From assembly GCF_018882085.1 (NCBI RefSeq), contig NZ_JACVPB010000009.1, positions 1-64,000 of the forward strand: 64,000 nt of DNA. Reading direction: 5' to 3'. This DNA is from Polynucleobacter sp. AP-Reno-20A-A9. Lineage in GTDB: Bacteria; Pseudomonadota; Gammaproteobacteria; Burkholderiales; Burkholderiaceae. The position numbers were made by a program, and so were the translations under genes. This document shows positions 42,136 to 52,206 of the stretch, piece by piece; position 1 is the first letter of the stretch, and each line of letters starts with the position of its first letter. The notes under the pieces were generated by a model. That model was not told the DNA's origin. It searched no databases and saw only the letters and a program-made list of their open reading frames with translations.

Positions 42136-42166
42136 CAAAAATGGGAAGCTTTTGAGGGCTTCCCAT
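42136..42166 (-). terminator. Hairpin between tRNA-Gly and tRNA-Cys
   Basis: Minus strand ATGGGAAGC, 8-base loop, GCTTCCCAT then TTTTGATT (stem 42158-42166 with 42141-42149). It has intrinsic terminator form, seven bases after the tRNA-Gly CCA. It could end the pgsA/tRNA-Gly transcript or act as a processing spacer. Confidence 0.55.
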
Positions 42167-42172
42167 CGAACT

Positions 42173-42248
42173 TGGAGCGGGAAAGGAGGTTCGAACTCCC
42201 GACCTATACCTTGGCAAGGTATCGCTCTACCAGCTGAGCTATTCCCGC
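42173..42248 (-). tRNA. tRNA-Gly (GCC)
   Basis: 76 bases including CCA. Acceptor GCGGGAA/TTCCCGC, D-loop GCTCAGCTGGTAGAGC, anticodon loop TTGCCAA (anticodon GCC), T-loop GTTCGAA. It lies 117 bases after pgsA; nothing else is seen in that gap. Confidence 0.97.
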
Positions 42249-42364
42249 ATAACAGGGCGATAGTTTAACAAACAATCGCGAAGAAAGCATTATTACTTGT
42301 AAAACCTCAGAAGCAAGGGAATAGATTTGCCCAGAAAGGCCTAACTGGCTGGGCTTTGCAACGC

Positions 42365-42940
42365 TTAATCTATTTTTCCAGCGAGCTGAGGTAAGGCCTT
42401 TTTCATGTAATAGAACATCGACCAAAGCGTTAAAAAAGAGGCAATCCAAATCAACCAAGTACCTAATTGCGCACAATTCAACCAGCCAAATAAGGTGTCA
42501 TTAAGCAATAAAAAGGGAATGGCGACCAGCTGAGCAGTCGTTTTGAGCTTACCAACCATATGAACTGCCACACTTTTCCCGGCTCCCAATAAAGCCATCC
42601 ACTCTCTTAGAGCGGAGATTGTGATTTCACGACCAATAATAATGAGTGCAACCCAAACTTGGACGCGATCCATGTTCAACAAAACCAATAATGCGGCAGC
42701 AACAATCAGCTTGTCTGCCACAGGATCCAAGAACTGACCAAATGCAGATTCTTGTTTTAAGCGGCGGGCCAAGAAACCATCTAACCAATCGGTAATGGCA
42801 GCAGAGATAAAGATGATTGCTGCAATCAGATTCTTATCAAACGGAGTGAGCCAGGAATTGGGAAGATAAAAAATGGCTACCAACAACGGAATGGCTGCAA
42901 CACGCAACCAGGTTAGGGCGATTGGTAAATTAAAAGGCAT
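42365..42940 (-). CDS. pgsA: CDP-diacylglycerol--glycerol-3-phosphate 3-phosphatidyltransferase
   Basis: 191 residues from ATG 42940 (MPFNLPIALTWLRV); a TTG at 42958 is a weaker alternative. The CDP-alcohol phosphotransferase signature is DWLDGFLARRLKQ followed by G-x3-D-x3-D in GQFLDPVADK (about 58-84). About five membrane segments. It makes phosphatidylglycerol phosphate. The uvrC-pgsA-tRNA-Gly-tRNA-Cys order equals that of E. coli (uvrC, pgsA, glyW, cysT). Confidence 0.96.
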   Translation of the reverse strand: MPFNLPIALTWLRVAAIPLLVAIFYLPNSWLTPFDKNLIAAIIFISAAITDWLDGFLARRLKQESAFGQFLDPVADKLIVAAALLVLLNMDRVQVWVALIIIGREITISALREWMALLGAGKSVAVHMVGKLKTTAQLVAIPFLLLNDTLFGWLNCAQLGTWLIWIASFLTLWSMFYYMKKALPQLAGKID

Positions 42941-42973
42941 TCGATAAGCATAAACCAAGAACGGTCAATGCTC

Positions 42974-44884
42974 CTAGTGAAGCTGACGATATATCTGCTC
43001 AGCGAGCGTTACAGATACGCCCTCTACGCTAGCAATCTCTTCAATGCTGGCATTGGCGACGCCTTTTAAGCCCCCAAAGCGAGCCAATAACTTTTGACGA
43101 CGCTTGGCACCAATGCCCTCAATCTCCTCTAGACGGGAGATTGTCCTAGCCTTAGCCCGTTTAGCACGCATGCCGGTAATGGCGAAGCGGTGCGCCTCAT
43201 CTCGTATCTGGGCTACTAATAGCAAGGCCGCACTATCAATACCCAACTCCAAAGGCTTACGTCCATCCGCAAAAATAAGTGTTTCCAGTCCAACCTTACG
43301 ACCTTCACCCTTAGCAACACCCACAATCAAACCGATATCCATTCCAAATTCGGAAAGTACCTGACGCGCCATTTCTACCTGGCCTTTACCGCCATCAATC
43401 AAAATCACTTGAGGAATCTTTTCTACAGGCAATTCTTGAAAGTTGGCATAGCGTCTCTGCAAGACCTGGCGCATTGCTGCGTAATCATCGCCTGGTGTGA
43501 TGTCGTTGATATTGAAGCGTCGATATTCGCTCGACTGCATGGCATTCTTGCTGTACACCACACAAGATGCTTGGGTTGCTTCACCAGAAGTATGGCTAAT
43601 ATCAAAACATTCAATGCGCAACTGCTCAAGACTTTCCAATTCGAGACTTAAGATATCCGCCAATGCACGCGCCCTAGCTAACTGCCCGCCCGTCTCAACC
43701 AAACGCTTGGTCAAAGCAATTTTGGCATTACCTTCTGCCATCCCAAGCCAGTGGCGTCTCTGACCTTGAGGTTGATGCAAGAAGGTAATTTTTCTGCCAG
43801 CTTGTGCATTCAATAGCTCGTGCAAATCTTCTGGGGGAGATTCATTTAATTGAGTCAGGTCATCACTTGCCGATTGAAGGGCATGATTTAGAACGAGTAC
43901 TGGTGGAATTAAATTCGCAGCAGTGTCATCCGCATGCTCTTCCAAATAATGCTGAGTAATAAAGGCTTCCAGTATTTCTGCTGGGGATGGCAGCTCACCG
44001 GAGTTGGAGCGCAAACCTTTGGGGAAATAGGCTCTATCGCCTAGGTGACGCCCACCACGAATCATTGCTAAGTTCACGCAAACCATACCCTCCATTTGCG
44101 CTACTGCAATAACATCTACATCACCCTCACCTTCGGCAACGGTATCCATTGCTTGCTGTTGCAGCACACTAGATAAGTCTGCAATGCGATCGCGCAATAC
44201 CGCAGCCATCTCAAACTCCATTGCTTCGCTATGCTTGTGCATTTCTTTTTCAAGCTCGGATAACACTCGACTGTGATCGCCCTTTAAAAATCGGGTAGCT
44301 TGAGCAACATCTTGCCCGTACTGCAGGGCGCTGAGGCGCCCAACACAAGGAGCGCTACAGCGATGAATCTGATGCAATAGGCAAGGACGACTGCGATTCT
44401 TGAAAACAGAATCTTCACAAGTTCTTAGTCGGAATACTTTTTGAAGAATCTGCACGCTATTGCGCACTGCCCAACTATTAGGAAATGGGCCAAAGTAATG
44501 ATTACGCTTATCCACCTTGCCGCGATATGAGGCCAATCTTGGAAACTGGTGCCCCGTTAACATCACATAGGGATAGGACTTATCATCACGGAAGAGAATG
44601 TTGAATGGTGGGGCCAACTCTTTAATGAGATTGTTCTCTAGAATGAGGGCTTCAGTTTCAGTCCGTGTTACCGTTGTCTCATAGCGGGCAATTTTGCCCA
44701 CCATCAGTTCAATACGCGGTGACAACTGGGTGCGCTGAAAATAACTAGAGACACGCTTTTTGAGGTTGCGAGCTTTGCCTACATACAGAATATGTCCCGC
44801 TTCATCAAAAAAGCGATATACCCCCGGCAATCCGGGTAGCCGTTTAACATCCTGCTGAAGGGTTTCGAAAAGCGAATTACTCAT
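42974..44884 (-). CDS. uvrC: Excinuclease ABC subunit C
   Basis: 636 residues, usual size. The N-terminal GIY-YIG nuclease ([20 protein letters not shown], about 18-37) makes the 3' incision. A UVR motif near 205-240 binds UvrB. The RNase H-like second nuclease spans about 385-545 ([25 protein letters not shown]). Tandem helix-hairpin-helix motifs end the protein ([18 protein letters not shown]). Its start codon overlaps that of earP head to head in CATG at 44882-44885. Confidence 0.98.
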   Translation of the reverse strand: MSNSLFETLQQDVKRLPGLPGVYRFFDEAGHILYVGKARNLKKRVSSYFQRTQLSPRIELMVGKIARYETTVTRTETEALILENNLIKELAPPFNILFRDDKSYPYVMLTGHQFPRLASYRGKVDKRNHYFGPFPNSWAVRNSVQILQKVFRLRTCEDSVFKNRSRPCLLHQIHRCSAPCVGRLSALQYGQDVAQATRFLKGDHSRVLSELEKEMHKHSEAMEFEMAAVLRDRIADLSSVLQQQAMDTVAEGEGDVDVIAVAQMEGMVCVNLAMIRGGRHLGDRAYFPKGLRSNSGELPSPAEILEAFITQHYLEEHADDTAANLIPPVLVLNHALQSASDDLTQLNESPPEDLHELLNAQAGRKITFLHQPQGQRRHWLGMAEGNAKIALTKRLVETGGQLARARALADILSLELESLEQLRIECFDISHTSGEATQASCVVYSKNAMQSSEYRRFNINDITPGDDYAAMRQVLQRRYANFQELPVEKIPQVILIDGGKGQVEMARQVLSEFGMDIGLIVGVAKGEGRKVGLETLIFADGRKPLELGIDSAALLLVAQIRDEAHRFAITGMRAKRAKARTISRLEEIEGIGAKRRQKLLARFGGLKGVANASIEEIASVEGVSVTLAEQIYRQLH

Positions 44885-45953
44885 GCGTTGGGATATTTTC
44901 TGCCAAATCGTCGATAACTATGGTGATGCCGGTGTTTGCTGGCGTCTAGCCCGAAGCTTATCAAGCATTCATGGGCAAGAGGTCCGCATTTTTTGCGATG
45001 ACCTGCCAACCCTTAATTTACTCGCATCAGGAGTGGATCCGTCCATTAAGCAAAAAATTGATATGCAGCCATGGGAGGCTAGCCATACTAATGCTCGTCA
45101 TCCAGTGCAAATACCCGATGTTGTCATTGAGTCCTTTGGCTGTGAATTGCCAGAACGCTACTTAGCAGGCATCTTCATTGCACCCGTTAAACCCATCATC
45201 ATTAACTTGGAATACTTGAGCGCTGAGCCCTGGGTGATCGATTTTCATGGGAAAGCGTCACCTCAATCACACGGCATTCCGAAATATTTTTTCTTCCCCG
45301 GCTTTCAGGATGAAGTAGGCGGACTATTGCTGGGCCCCATTCCAGCAGAAGGTCATCTTGTTGCAAAAAATATTCCTGGTGATCTGCAGGCTATATGGTC
45401 CAAGTTGCGTGCTGGCGCAAAAAGAATCAGTGTTTTTTGCTACCCCGGCGCCCCCCTGAAAAAATGGTTAGATGACTTAGGTCGTCTTGGTGAAGAGATT
45501 GATGTCTTACTTGCCCATGGCCATGCTGAGCAACTCAGTCTTTATGGGGAGCAACCGATCTCCCTGCCCAATAATCTCCAGTTGCTCTCGATGCCTTTTG
45601 TATCTCAAGATGAATATGACTGGGTACTGTCGCAATGCGACTTCAATATTGTGCGAGGAGAAGACTCTTTTGTACGCGCTCAGCTTGCGGGAAAACCATT
45701 CATTTGGCATATCTATCCACAAGAAGATCGTGCCCATGAGGTGAAATTAGCGGCTTTTCTGGACCTCTACCTGGAAGAGGCTAGCCAAGAGATGAGGTTA
45801 GCTGCGATAGCCGCCATGACCTGGGCAATGCCTAGCACATGGTTTGGCGACTTAAACAGATGGAATGCGCATGCCAAGCGTTGGCGCGCCCATTTACTTA
45901 AAAAACAAGCGGATGGTGGCTTGCCAGCACGTTTAATCCGCTTTGTCGCCTGA
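44883..45953 (+). CDS. earP: EF-P arginine rhamnosyltransferase EarP
   Basis: 356 residues. The start [26 protein letters not shown] is diagnostic for EarP, including the DNYGD segment with the catalytic aspartate region. The GT-B second half has [29 protein letters not shown], which binds dTDP-rhamnose. It rhamnosylates Arg32 of EF-P, needed to relieve polyproline stalling. The EF-P gene follows 87 bases downstream on the same strand. Confidence 0.96.
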   Translation: MRWDIFCQIVDNYGDAGVCWRLARSLSSIHGQEVRIFCDDLPTLNLLASGVDPSIKQKIDMQPWEASHTNARHPVQIPDVVIESFGCELPERYLAGIFIAPVKPIIINLEYLSAEPWVIDFHGKASPQSHGIPKYFFFPGFQDEVGGLLLGPIPAEGHLVAKNIPGDLQAIWSKLRAGAKRISVFCYPGAPLKKWLDDLGRLGEEIDVLLAHGHAEQLSLYGEQPISLPNNLQLLSMPFVSQDEYDWVLSQCDFNIVRGEDSFVRAQLAGKPFIWHIYPQEDRAHEVKLAAFLDLYLEEASQEMRLAAIAAMTWAMPSTWFGDLNRWNAHAKRWRAHLLKKQADGGLPARLIRFVA

Positions 45954-46040
45954 TCCCAAGCAATAAAGGCTTGCGGGCGGTTACAATCTTGTTTTTGATA
46001 AAAACCGCAGAAAATTAGCTCTGCTCCCAGGAATAGCAAG

Positions 46041-46601
46041 ATGAAAACAGCACAAGAACTCCGCGTTGGTAACGTAGTCATGATTGGTACTGATGCCCAG
46101 GTCGTTTTAAAGGCCGAATATAGCCGCTCTGGCCGCAACTCCTCTGTTGTGAAAATGAAATTTAAGAATTTGTTAACTGGCGCGCCGAACGAAGGCGTTT
46201 ACAAAGCGGATGACAAGTTTGATGTTGTGATTCTCGATAAGAAAGAATGTACTTATTCTTATTTCGCAGATCCAATGTATGTATTTATGGATACTGAATA
46301 CAACCAGTATGAAGTGGAAGCCGAGTTCATGGGTGATGCATTGAACTACCTCGAAGAAAGCATGCCATGCGAAGTGGTGTTCTACGAAGGTAAAGCACTC
46401 TCAGTAGCAATGCCTAACTCATTGGTTCGTGAAATCATTTACACAGAGCCAGCAGTTAAAGGTGATACCAGCTCAGGCAAGGTATTGAAAAACGCAAAAC
46501 TGGCAACTGGCTATGAATTACAAGTTCCATTGTTCTGCAACACTGGCGACAAGATCGAGATCGATACTCGCACCGGCGAATACCGTAGCCGCGCTAACTA
46601 A
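46041..46601 (+). CDS. efp: Elongation factor P
   Basis: 186 residues with the three-barrel EF-P fold. The loop tip reads YSRSGRNSS, with Arg exactly at residue 32, the site rhamnosylated by EarP (lysine modified by EpmA in E. coli). The last domain carries [16 protein letters not shown]. It enters the E site of ribosomes stalled on polyproline. The gap from earP (45954-46040) probably holds a promoter. Confidence 0.98.
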   Translation: MKTAQELRVGNVVMIGTDAQVVLKAEYSRSGRNSSVVKMKFKNLLTGAPNEGVYKADDKFDVVILDKKECTYSYFADPMYVFMDTEYNQYEVEAEFMGDALNYLEESMPCEVVFYEGKALSVAMPNSLVREIIYTEPAVKGDTSSGKVLKNAKLATGYELQVPLFCNTGDKIEIDTRTGEYRSRAN

Positions 46602-46620
46602 TTAGCAAGTTACAGATGTT

Positions 46621-46647
46621 AAAAAGCCCGGCATGCCGGGCTTTTTT
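46621..46647. terminator. Bidirectional terminator between efp and the carbonic anhydrase gene
   Basis: AAAAAGCCCGGCATGCCGGGC followed by TTTTTT: a perfect palindromic stem with T-runs on both strands (sequence given without its T tail). Confidence 0.92.
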
Positions 46648-46688
46648 ATTGCCAAATCTCTACGAGCAACTCAATTAACCAACCTACA

Positions 46689-47426
46689 TTAGTTAGTTTC
46701 AGTTACTTTTCGACCATTTAGCGGGAATGTGGGGCGCGCGTTCATTGGATAGAGCTTCTTAAACTGCTCCAACTGTGCTTTAGACATTTCCATTGGACTC
46801 TTCAGAATGTAAAAGGTGACGCCCTCACTGCATGGCGGGGTTGTTAAAGACCCTGCATAGCTATAGTAGGCAAGGGATTTTGGCAGCAGACCAACTGGAT
46901 CCAACTTACCTTTCAGGGCTGCCTTGCCCTCTTTACTAGGCATCTGAGCGAAGACATCTTTCAGGGCGGCATTCTCAGCGCCCTCTTTAAAGAAGACGCC
47001 AATAACTGCCAACTTACCATCGGCACTCTTATGAACTATATGGGCATTAAATGGATAGGATTGACCATCCACCTTCTCTTCGCCAGGACTATGGAAGTGC
47101 ATCTGCAAAAATTGGTAATCAACACCTGAGAGATTGGCGCCACCAGCATCAGGTAGTGCTACCTGAATCGTGTGCCCATTATTGATAATCTCGCCAGAGG
47201 AAGCTTTGTAATTAATCTTAATTGGCGCAGTTGCTTTAGCGGCAGACTTTGTAGGAATATCAATTGGCGCTTGTTGTTGACCTAACTTACAAGTGGCGAA
47301 CTCTTGATTGAGATTCCCCCAGTTATCAGGTCCGTCTTTTCCTTGGTAACCCCAATGCACATCTCCAGCACTAAACACAAGGGTAGATGTTGCTAATAAA
47401 GACAATGCAAATAAATTTTTCTTCAT
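46689..47426 (-). CDS. Alpha-type carbonic anhydrase, periplasmic
   Basis: 245 residues. A signal peptide (MKKNLFALSLLATSTLVFSA, about 1-20) points to the periplasm. HWGYQGKDGPDNWGNL, the zinc pair in LQMHFHSPGEE (about 110-120) with the third histidine in FNAHIVHKS, and SLTTPPCSEGVTFYIL (about 194-209) are all family features. The two cysteines (TCKLG and PPCSEG) can form the usual disulfide. It interconverts CO2 and bicarbonate. Confidence 0.96.
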   Translation of the reverse strand: MKKNLFALSLLATSTLVFSAGDVHWGYQGKDGPDNWGNLNQEFATCKLGQQQAPIDIPTKSAAKATAPIKINYKASSGEIINNGHTIQVALPDAGGANLSGVDYQFLQMHFHSPGEEKVDGQSYPFNAHIVHKSADGKLAVIGVFFKEGAENAALKDVFAQMPSKEGKAALKGKLDPVGLLPKSLAYYSYAGSLTTPPCSEGVTFYILKSPMEMSKAQLEQFKKLYPMNARPTFPLNGRKVTETN

Positions 47427-47450
47427 ATTGAGCCCCTTAAATAATTATTC

Positions 47451-48524
47451 TTAAATTAAGTTCAACTGCTCTAGCAACCCTTTGGCATGCTGGTACTCGG
47501 CTTCATTTTGTAATTCTTCCCAACTTAATTCAAGCGCAGTCGGCATTAGCTTATTTAACCGCACTTTTGACTCTTCCTGCTTCGCTTTTGATACCTTTAA
47601 CTTACTTAAAAGCTGGTCTGCAAGGTCTGGTCGATTACAGATTAATACTGCATCGCAACCAGCATCTAGGGCCATTTCCGCACCCTTCACCACCGATCCA
47701 GCGACACTTGCGCCCTCCATAGATAGGTCATCACTGAAGATCACCCCTTCAAAGCCCAATTCTTGACGCAGAATGGAGTGGAGCCAAACCTTCGAAAATC
47801 CCGCCGGATTCTTATCCACCTTTGGATAAATCACATGTGCCGGCATGACTGAAGCCAAGCTCAAATCCAACCACTCATAAGGCTTAGCATCATCATTCAA
47901 GATTTCTTTTAAAGAACGTTCATCCACCGGAATGGCTACATGCGAATCCGCCTCAGCCCAGCCATGTCCTGGAAAGTGTTTGCCACAGTTGGCCATTCCT
48001 GCGAGACGCAAACCTTCATTCAAGCTCTTCGATAAAGCAAAGACTATTTGTGGATCGCGACTAAAAGATCGATCTCCAATCACACCGCTGCGACCAAAAT
48101 CTAAATCCAGTACAGGGGTAAAACTGAAGTCAACACCACAAGCACGTAACTCAGCAGCAAGCACATATCCACAAGCTGTTGCTGCAGCCATTGCGATAGC
48201 AGCAGATTCTGCGGCGTGAGTTGATTTATTTTTAGCGCTCCACAAATCACCCAATTTGCGCATTGCTGGTAGATGGGTAAAGCCGTCGGTCTTAGCGCGC
48301 TGCACTCGACCACCCTCATGATCAATTGATATTAGGACATCGGGACGTAGCTTCTTAATGGCAGCGGTCAATTTGGTGAGTTGCTGACGATTGGCAAAGT
48401 TTCTGCCAAATAAAATGACGCCACCAGTCAGTGGATGCAAGATGCGGCGGCGATCTTCCGCATTTAATTCCAGGCCAACTACATCTAAAGTGACTGGGCC
48501 AGGGGCCATTGTTGACTTGCTCAT
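47451..48524 (-). CDS. nagZ: Beta-N-acetylhexosaminidase NagZ
   Basis: 357 residues of glycoside hydrolase family 3. The signature KHFPGHGWAEADSHVAIP (about 180-197) gives the His-Asp catalytic loop. FSDDLSMEGA holds the nucleophile aspartate (about 263-272). A cytosolic enzyme of peptidoglycan recycling that removes GlcNAc from anhydro-muropeptides. Last gene of the lepA-to-nagZ series. Confidence 0.96.
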   Translation of the reverse strand: MSKSTMAPGPVTLDVVGLELNAEDRRRILHPLTGGVILFGRNFANRQQLTKLTAAIKKLRPDVLISIDHEGGRVQRAKTDGFTHLPAMRKLGDLWSAKNKSTHAAESAAIAMAAATACGYVLAAELRACGVDFSFTPVLDLDFGRSGVIGDRSFSRDPQIVFALSKSLNEGLRLAGMANCGKHFPGHGWAEADSHVAIPVDERSLKEILNDDAKPYEWLDLSLASVMPAHVIYPKVDKNPAGFSKVWLHSILRQELGFEGVIFSDDLSMEGASVAGSVVKGAEMALDAGCDAVLICNRPDLADQLLSKLKVSKAKQEESKVRLNKLMPTALELSWEELQNEAEYQHAKGLLEQLNLI

Positions 48525-48554
48525 TTCTTCCTCTATTTCAACTTTATTTTTTAT

Positions 48555-48947
48555 TTACTTTTGAGTAACGATGACATGTGCAATTGCCATATCCCGCTCA
48601 TCACTTACAGTGACGTGAGCTTCCCAATTTTTTTCCTGCATAAATTGCGCCAAAGCTCCCAAGTAAGAAGTGATTGGTTTGCCGCTAGGCTCATTTAAGG
48701 TTTGAAGTGAACGCCAAGTCATTGGCATTCTCATGCCAAGTCCAATCGCTTTTGAGAAAGCTTCTTTTGCCGCAAAACGCGTAGCCAAGAATGCAATACC
48801 GCGCTTATGGTTTCTGGCAAGGCGATGTTTAAATACCAACATCTCATCTGGTCCCAGAATTTTTTCAGCTAGACGGCCATTAGTGCGATCGTAAGCCGCC
48901 TGTAAGCGCTCAATCTGCAGAATGTCTGTGCCGATGCCGATGATCAT
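48555..48947 (-). CDS. acpS: Holo-[acyl-carrier-protein] synthase
   Basis: 130 residues. [12 protein letters not shown] (about 4-15) and [17 protein letters not shown] (about 53-69) are the metal- and CoA-binding signatures. It attaches phosphopantetheine to AcpP, whose gene lies about 9 kb away in this window. Confidence 0.97.
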   Translation of the reverse strand: MIIGIGTDILQIERLQAAYDRTNGRLAEKILGPDEMLVFKHRLARNHKRGIAFLATRFAAKEAFSKAIGLGMRMPMTWRSLQTLNEPSGKPITSYLGALAQFMQEKNWEAHVTVSDERDMAIAHVIVTQK

Positions 48948-48975
48948 ATTGATGTGAATAGTTTTTTATTAACTC

Positions 48976-49719
48976 TTAAGAGTTTTCCCGACCCTGATTC
49001 ATCAAGGCTTTCATGTCGATGATTGCTTTTTGCCAACCTTTAAATAAGGCTTCAGCAACAATCGCATGGCCAATATTGAGTTCAGATAATTCAGTAATGG
49101 CAGCTACTGGTTTGACATTACCTTCATGTAAGCCATGACCCGCATTCACCCTCAAACCGAGACTTTTTCCAAATATCGCGGCCTTACGAATGCGCTCTAA
49201 TTCTTTTGCTTGATCAGCACCAGATAGATCAGCGTAACGACCGGTATGCAATTCCACTACGGTTGCACCAACTTCTTTAGCTGCTTGGATTTGTTTTTCT
49301 TCTGGATCAATAAATAGAGATACCCGAATGCCAGCATCAATTAATTTCTTTGTTGCCGCCTTAACAACATCAAAATGTCCTAAGACATCTAAGCCACCCT
49401 CTGTCGTAACTTCCTCACGCTTCTCCGGAACTAGGCACACATCGTGTGGTTTAACCTTGCATGCGATATCAATCATTTCGGGTGTCACTGCACACTCTAA
49501 ATTCATGCGGGTTTTAATTAGTGGGCGTAGCGCCAGTAAGTCGGCATCTTTAATATGTCGCCGATCTTCTCTTAAATGCAGGGTAATAAGATCTGCGCCT
49601 GCTTCTTCGGCCAAGGCTGCAGCCCTCAATGGGTCGGGATAGACCGTGCCACGTGCATTACGCAAAGTGGCAACGTGATCGATATTGATACCCAGCTCAA
49701 GGGTTTGGGGGCTACTCAT
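48976..49719 (-). CDS. pdxJ: Pyridoxine 5'-phosphate synthase
   Basis: 247 residues. [17 protein letters not shown] (about 7-23), [14 protein letters not shown] (about 45-58) and [10 protein letters not shown] (about 154-163) are classical. It condenses 1-deoxyxylulose 5-phosphate and 3-amino-2-oxopropyl phosphate to vitamin B6. It stands between recO and acpS as in many proteobacteria. Confidence 0.98.
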   Translation of the reverse strand: MSSPQTLELGINIDHVATLRNARGTVYPDPLRAAALAEEAGADLITLHLREDRRHIKDADLLALRPLIKTRMNLECAVTPEMIDIACKVKPHDVCLVPEKREEVTTEGGLDVLGHFDVVKAATKKLIDAGIRVSLFIDPEEKQIQAAKEVGATVVELHTGRYADLSGADQAKELERIRKAAIFGKSLGLRVNAGHGLHEGNVKPVAAITELSELNIGHAIVAEALFKGWQKAIIDMKALMNQGRENS

Positions 49720-49731
49720 CTGTGTAGATTA

Positions 49732-50466
49732 CTAGATTTTCTTCAAATCAATCAAAATTTGGCGAGTCGTTAAGACTTGATCCTGTAAATGCAGGCCAAG
49801 CAGAAAGCGCATCAATTGCTTACTCTCAGACAATGTCTCGGGATCAGAGAAATCCCCCGCCGCAATCGCTAAAAGAGATTTACCAGTGAGAACCGGCCAA
49901 TGCCCTGGATCATCCACTTGAACTGGGCGAACACCCCGCTCCGGTTGATAGACGTATTGCTCTTGAGCCAGGGGTACCTCATTAGTTTCGACGCAATGAT
50001 CCAAAGCAGCAGCATAACCCGTCTCCTGCAAGAGCGATAACTCAAATGGTCGCAGAATCTCTTCTAAACCCTTGGATTCAAACTCTAGATTCGATAAAGC
50101 ATTTATGGTCTGGGCATAGCGATCGTAGAGTTTTTCGTAATCATCTTCACGCGCCAAGAATTTGACAAGCAATTCATTGAGATAAAAGCCGCAGAGCAAG
50201 GCATCGCCAACCAAAGAAGGCATGCCGCCTACCCACTCTGACTTGGTTAAGGTGCGCAGCTCTGATTTACCACTCCAAGAAACGAGGAGCGGCTGGAAGC
50301 GCTGCAATACCGGTCTTAGTGTTGAGTGTGGACGCTTAGCGCCCTTAGCAATCAAAGCCATACGGCCATATTGCCGGGTAAAGACATCCAGTATTAAGCT
50401 GGTCTCTTTATAAGGAATGCTATGCAATACAAAAGCAGGCTCGTCAGCAATGCGAATCGAGGCCAT
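49732..50466 (-). CDS. recO: DNA repair protein RecO
   Basis: 244 residues. An N-terminal OB fold (FVLHSIPYKETSLILDVFTRQYGRM) precedes a helical part with FYLNELLVKFLAREDDYEKLYDRY. The zinc cysteines of some relatives are absent here, which is usual for this group. It helps load RecA onto SSB-coated DNA. The ATG lies 5 bases after the era stop. Confidence 0.96.
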   Translation of the reverse strand: MASIRIADEPAFVLHSIPYKETSLILDVFTRQYGRMALIAKGAKRPHSTLRPVLQRFQPLLVSWSGKSELRTLTKSEWVGGMPSLVGDALLCGFYLNELLVKFLAREDDYEKLYDRYAQTINALSNLEFESKGLEEILRPFELSLLQETGYAAALDHCVETNEVPLAQEQYVYQPERGVRPVQVDDPGHWPVLTGKSLLAIAAGDFSDPETLSESKQLMRFLLGLHLQDQVLTTRQILIDLKKI

Positions 50467-50471
50467 GAAAT

Positions 50472-51407
50472 TTATTCCAGACCTTGAGCCCGCAATTCAG
50501 CTCGATCATCTGCCCAGCCGCGCTTAACCTTGACCCAGGTCTCTAGAAAGACTTTGCCGTCAAAGAGCTTTTCCATATCGATGCGGGCATCTGTAGAAAT
50601 CTTCTTGAGACGCTCACCCTTTTGACCAATGATCATGGCTTTATGGCTATCGCGATCAACCAGAATAGTTGCCGCAATGCGACGCATCTTGCCATCCATC
50701 TTGAATTGATCAATCACCACTGTGCTGGTGTAAGGCAACTCTTCACCGGTGAAACGGAAGACTTTTTCACGCAAAATTTCAGCGGCCAAGAAGCGCTCAC
50801 TGCGATCGGTAATAGTGTCACCATCATAAACAGCTTCGGCCTCAGGCAGATAACCCTCAAGGACATCCAATAATCTTTCAATATCACCTGGACTCTTGGC
50901 GCTCATCGGCACGATCTCAGCAAACTCACACTTCTGATCTTCATGCCCACCTAGTTCGCACCAAGGGCGAGCCATGTCTTTAATGAAGCTCAGCAAGGCT
51001 TGGTCACGCTCTGATGGAGTCTGAAAGCGGCTATTAAACAAGTCCAGCTTATTTAAGACCAGAACAACTGGTAAGTTATCCGGCAGCAACTTCAATACCT
51101 TCTTATCGTCTTCACCAAAGTAACCAGCCTCCACTACAAAACAAGCGACGTTGACGTCTTGCAAGGCGGTAGTGACAGTGCGATTGAGTGCTTTGTTTAA
51201 TGTATTCATTAAACGTGTCTGAAAACCAGGTGTATCGATAAAAATGAACTGCGCTTCTTCGCGATTCTGAATACCCAAAATACGATGACGCGTAGTTTGC
51301 GCCTTGCGAGAGGTAATACTGATCTTCTGACCAACTAATGCATTCAGAAGGGTTGATTTACCCATATTAGGACGCCCAACAATGGCGATGGTGCCGCATC
51401 TAAACAC
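50472..51407 (-). CDS. era: GTPase Era
   Basis: 311 residues. G1 GRPNMGKST (about 11-19), G3 DTPGF (about 58-62) and G4 NKLD (about 124-127) are present. A C-terminal KH domain ([22 protein letters not shown]) binds the 3' end of 16S rRNA. It checks 30S maturation. It follows rnc by two bases, consistent with coupled expression. Confidence 0.98.
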   Translation of the reverse strand: MFRCGTIAIVGRPNMGKSTLLNALVGQKISITSRKAQTTRHRILGIQNREEAQFIFIDTPGFQTRLMNTLNKALNRTVTTALQDVNVACFVVEAGYFGEDDKKVLKLLPDNLPVVLVLNKLDLFNSRFQTPSERDQALLSFIKDMARPWCELGGHEDQKCEFAEIVPMSAKSPGDIERLLDVLEGYLPEAEAVYDGDTITDRSERFLAAEILREKVFRFTGEELPYTSTVVIDQFKMDGKMRRIAATILVDRDSHKAMIIGQKGERLKKISTDARIDMEKLFDGKVFLETWVKVKRGWADDRAELRAQGLE

Positions 51408-51409
51408 GA

Positions 51410-52201
51410 TTAGCCCTTCAGCTTAAGATTGAATTGCTCTTCGGTCACTTCTTTTTTGGCCGCCTTCTTCTTGGCCGACCGAGTCTTCTTGGGTTTACGA
51501 GATTCTTGTGGCAAAGCTTTTAACATTGCAATCAAAGCCAACTTCGCCGCCGCTTGCTCAGCAGCACGACGTGAAGCGCCCTCGCCTTTTACAGCCACCT
51601 TATGACTAGGGATTAAGCATTCAACCTCGAACTGCTGGTTATGCGCAGCACCAGTGGTGCCGGTAACGTTATAGGTAGGCAACGGCAGTTGATAACCTTG
51701 TAGACACTCTTGCAATAAAGTCTTATCGTCTTTACCCAAGGTTTTAGGATCTACGTTTGCCAAGATAATGGAATACAGCTTACGTAAGCTTGCCTTAGCT
51801 GCTTCAAAACCGCCATCCATAAAGATAGCGCCAGTGACTGCTTCTAAGGTATCAGCAAGGATTGAGGGACGGCGGAAGCCACCACTCTTTAACTCGCCTT
51901 CGCCTAAGCGCAAGTAATCAGATAGGGATAAAGTTTGGGCAATCTCATATAAAGCCTGTTGCTTTACTAAATTTGCTCGTACGCGAGAGAGATCGCCCTC
52001 ATCTAAGTCTGAATAGCGTTCATAGAGCATTTCAGCAACAACGCAATTCAAAATAGAGTCACCCAGGAATTCTAAGCGCTCGTTATTTTTCTTGCTATGA
52101 CTCCGGTGAGTTAGCGCTTGATTTAGTAGCTCTGGCTTCTTGAAGGTATAGCCAAGGCGCTCTTGCAGCGGTCCAGTTTCGATAACGGCGCGCGCATTCA
52201 T
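51410..52201 (-). CDS. rnc: Ribonuclease III
   Basis: 263 residues, longer than E. coli (226) because of a lysine/arginine-rich tail ([16 protein letters not shown]) after the dsRNA-binding domain. The catalytic signature [12 protein letters not shown] (about 40-51) is intact. The dsRBD spans about 155-225 ([20 protein letters not shown] ... [16 protein letters not shown]). It cuts rRNA precursors and structured RNAs. The basic tail could add RNA affinity. Confidence 0.98.
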   Translation of the reverse strand: MNARAVIETGPLQERLGYTFKKPELLNQALTHRSHSKKNNERLEFLGDSILNCVVAEMLYERYSDLDEGDLSRVRANLVKQQALYEIAQTLSLSDYLRLGEGELKSGGFRRPSILADTLEAVTGAIFMDGGFEAAKASLRKLYSIILANVDPKTLGKDDKTLLQECLQGYQLPLPTYNVTGTTGAAHNQQFEVECLIPSHKVAVKGEGASRRAAEQAAAKLALIAMLKALPQESRKPKKTRSAKKKAAKKEVTEEQFNLKLKG

Positions 52202-52206
52202 ACCAT

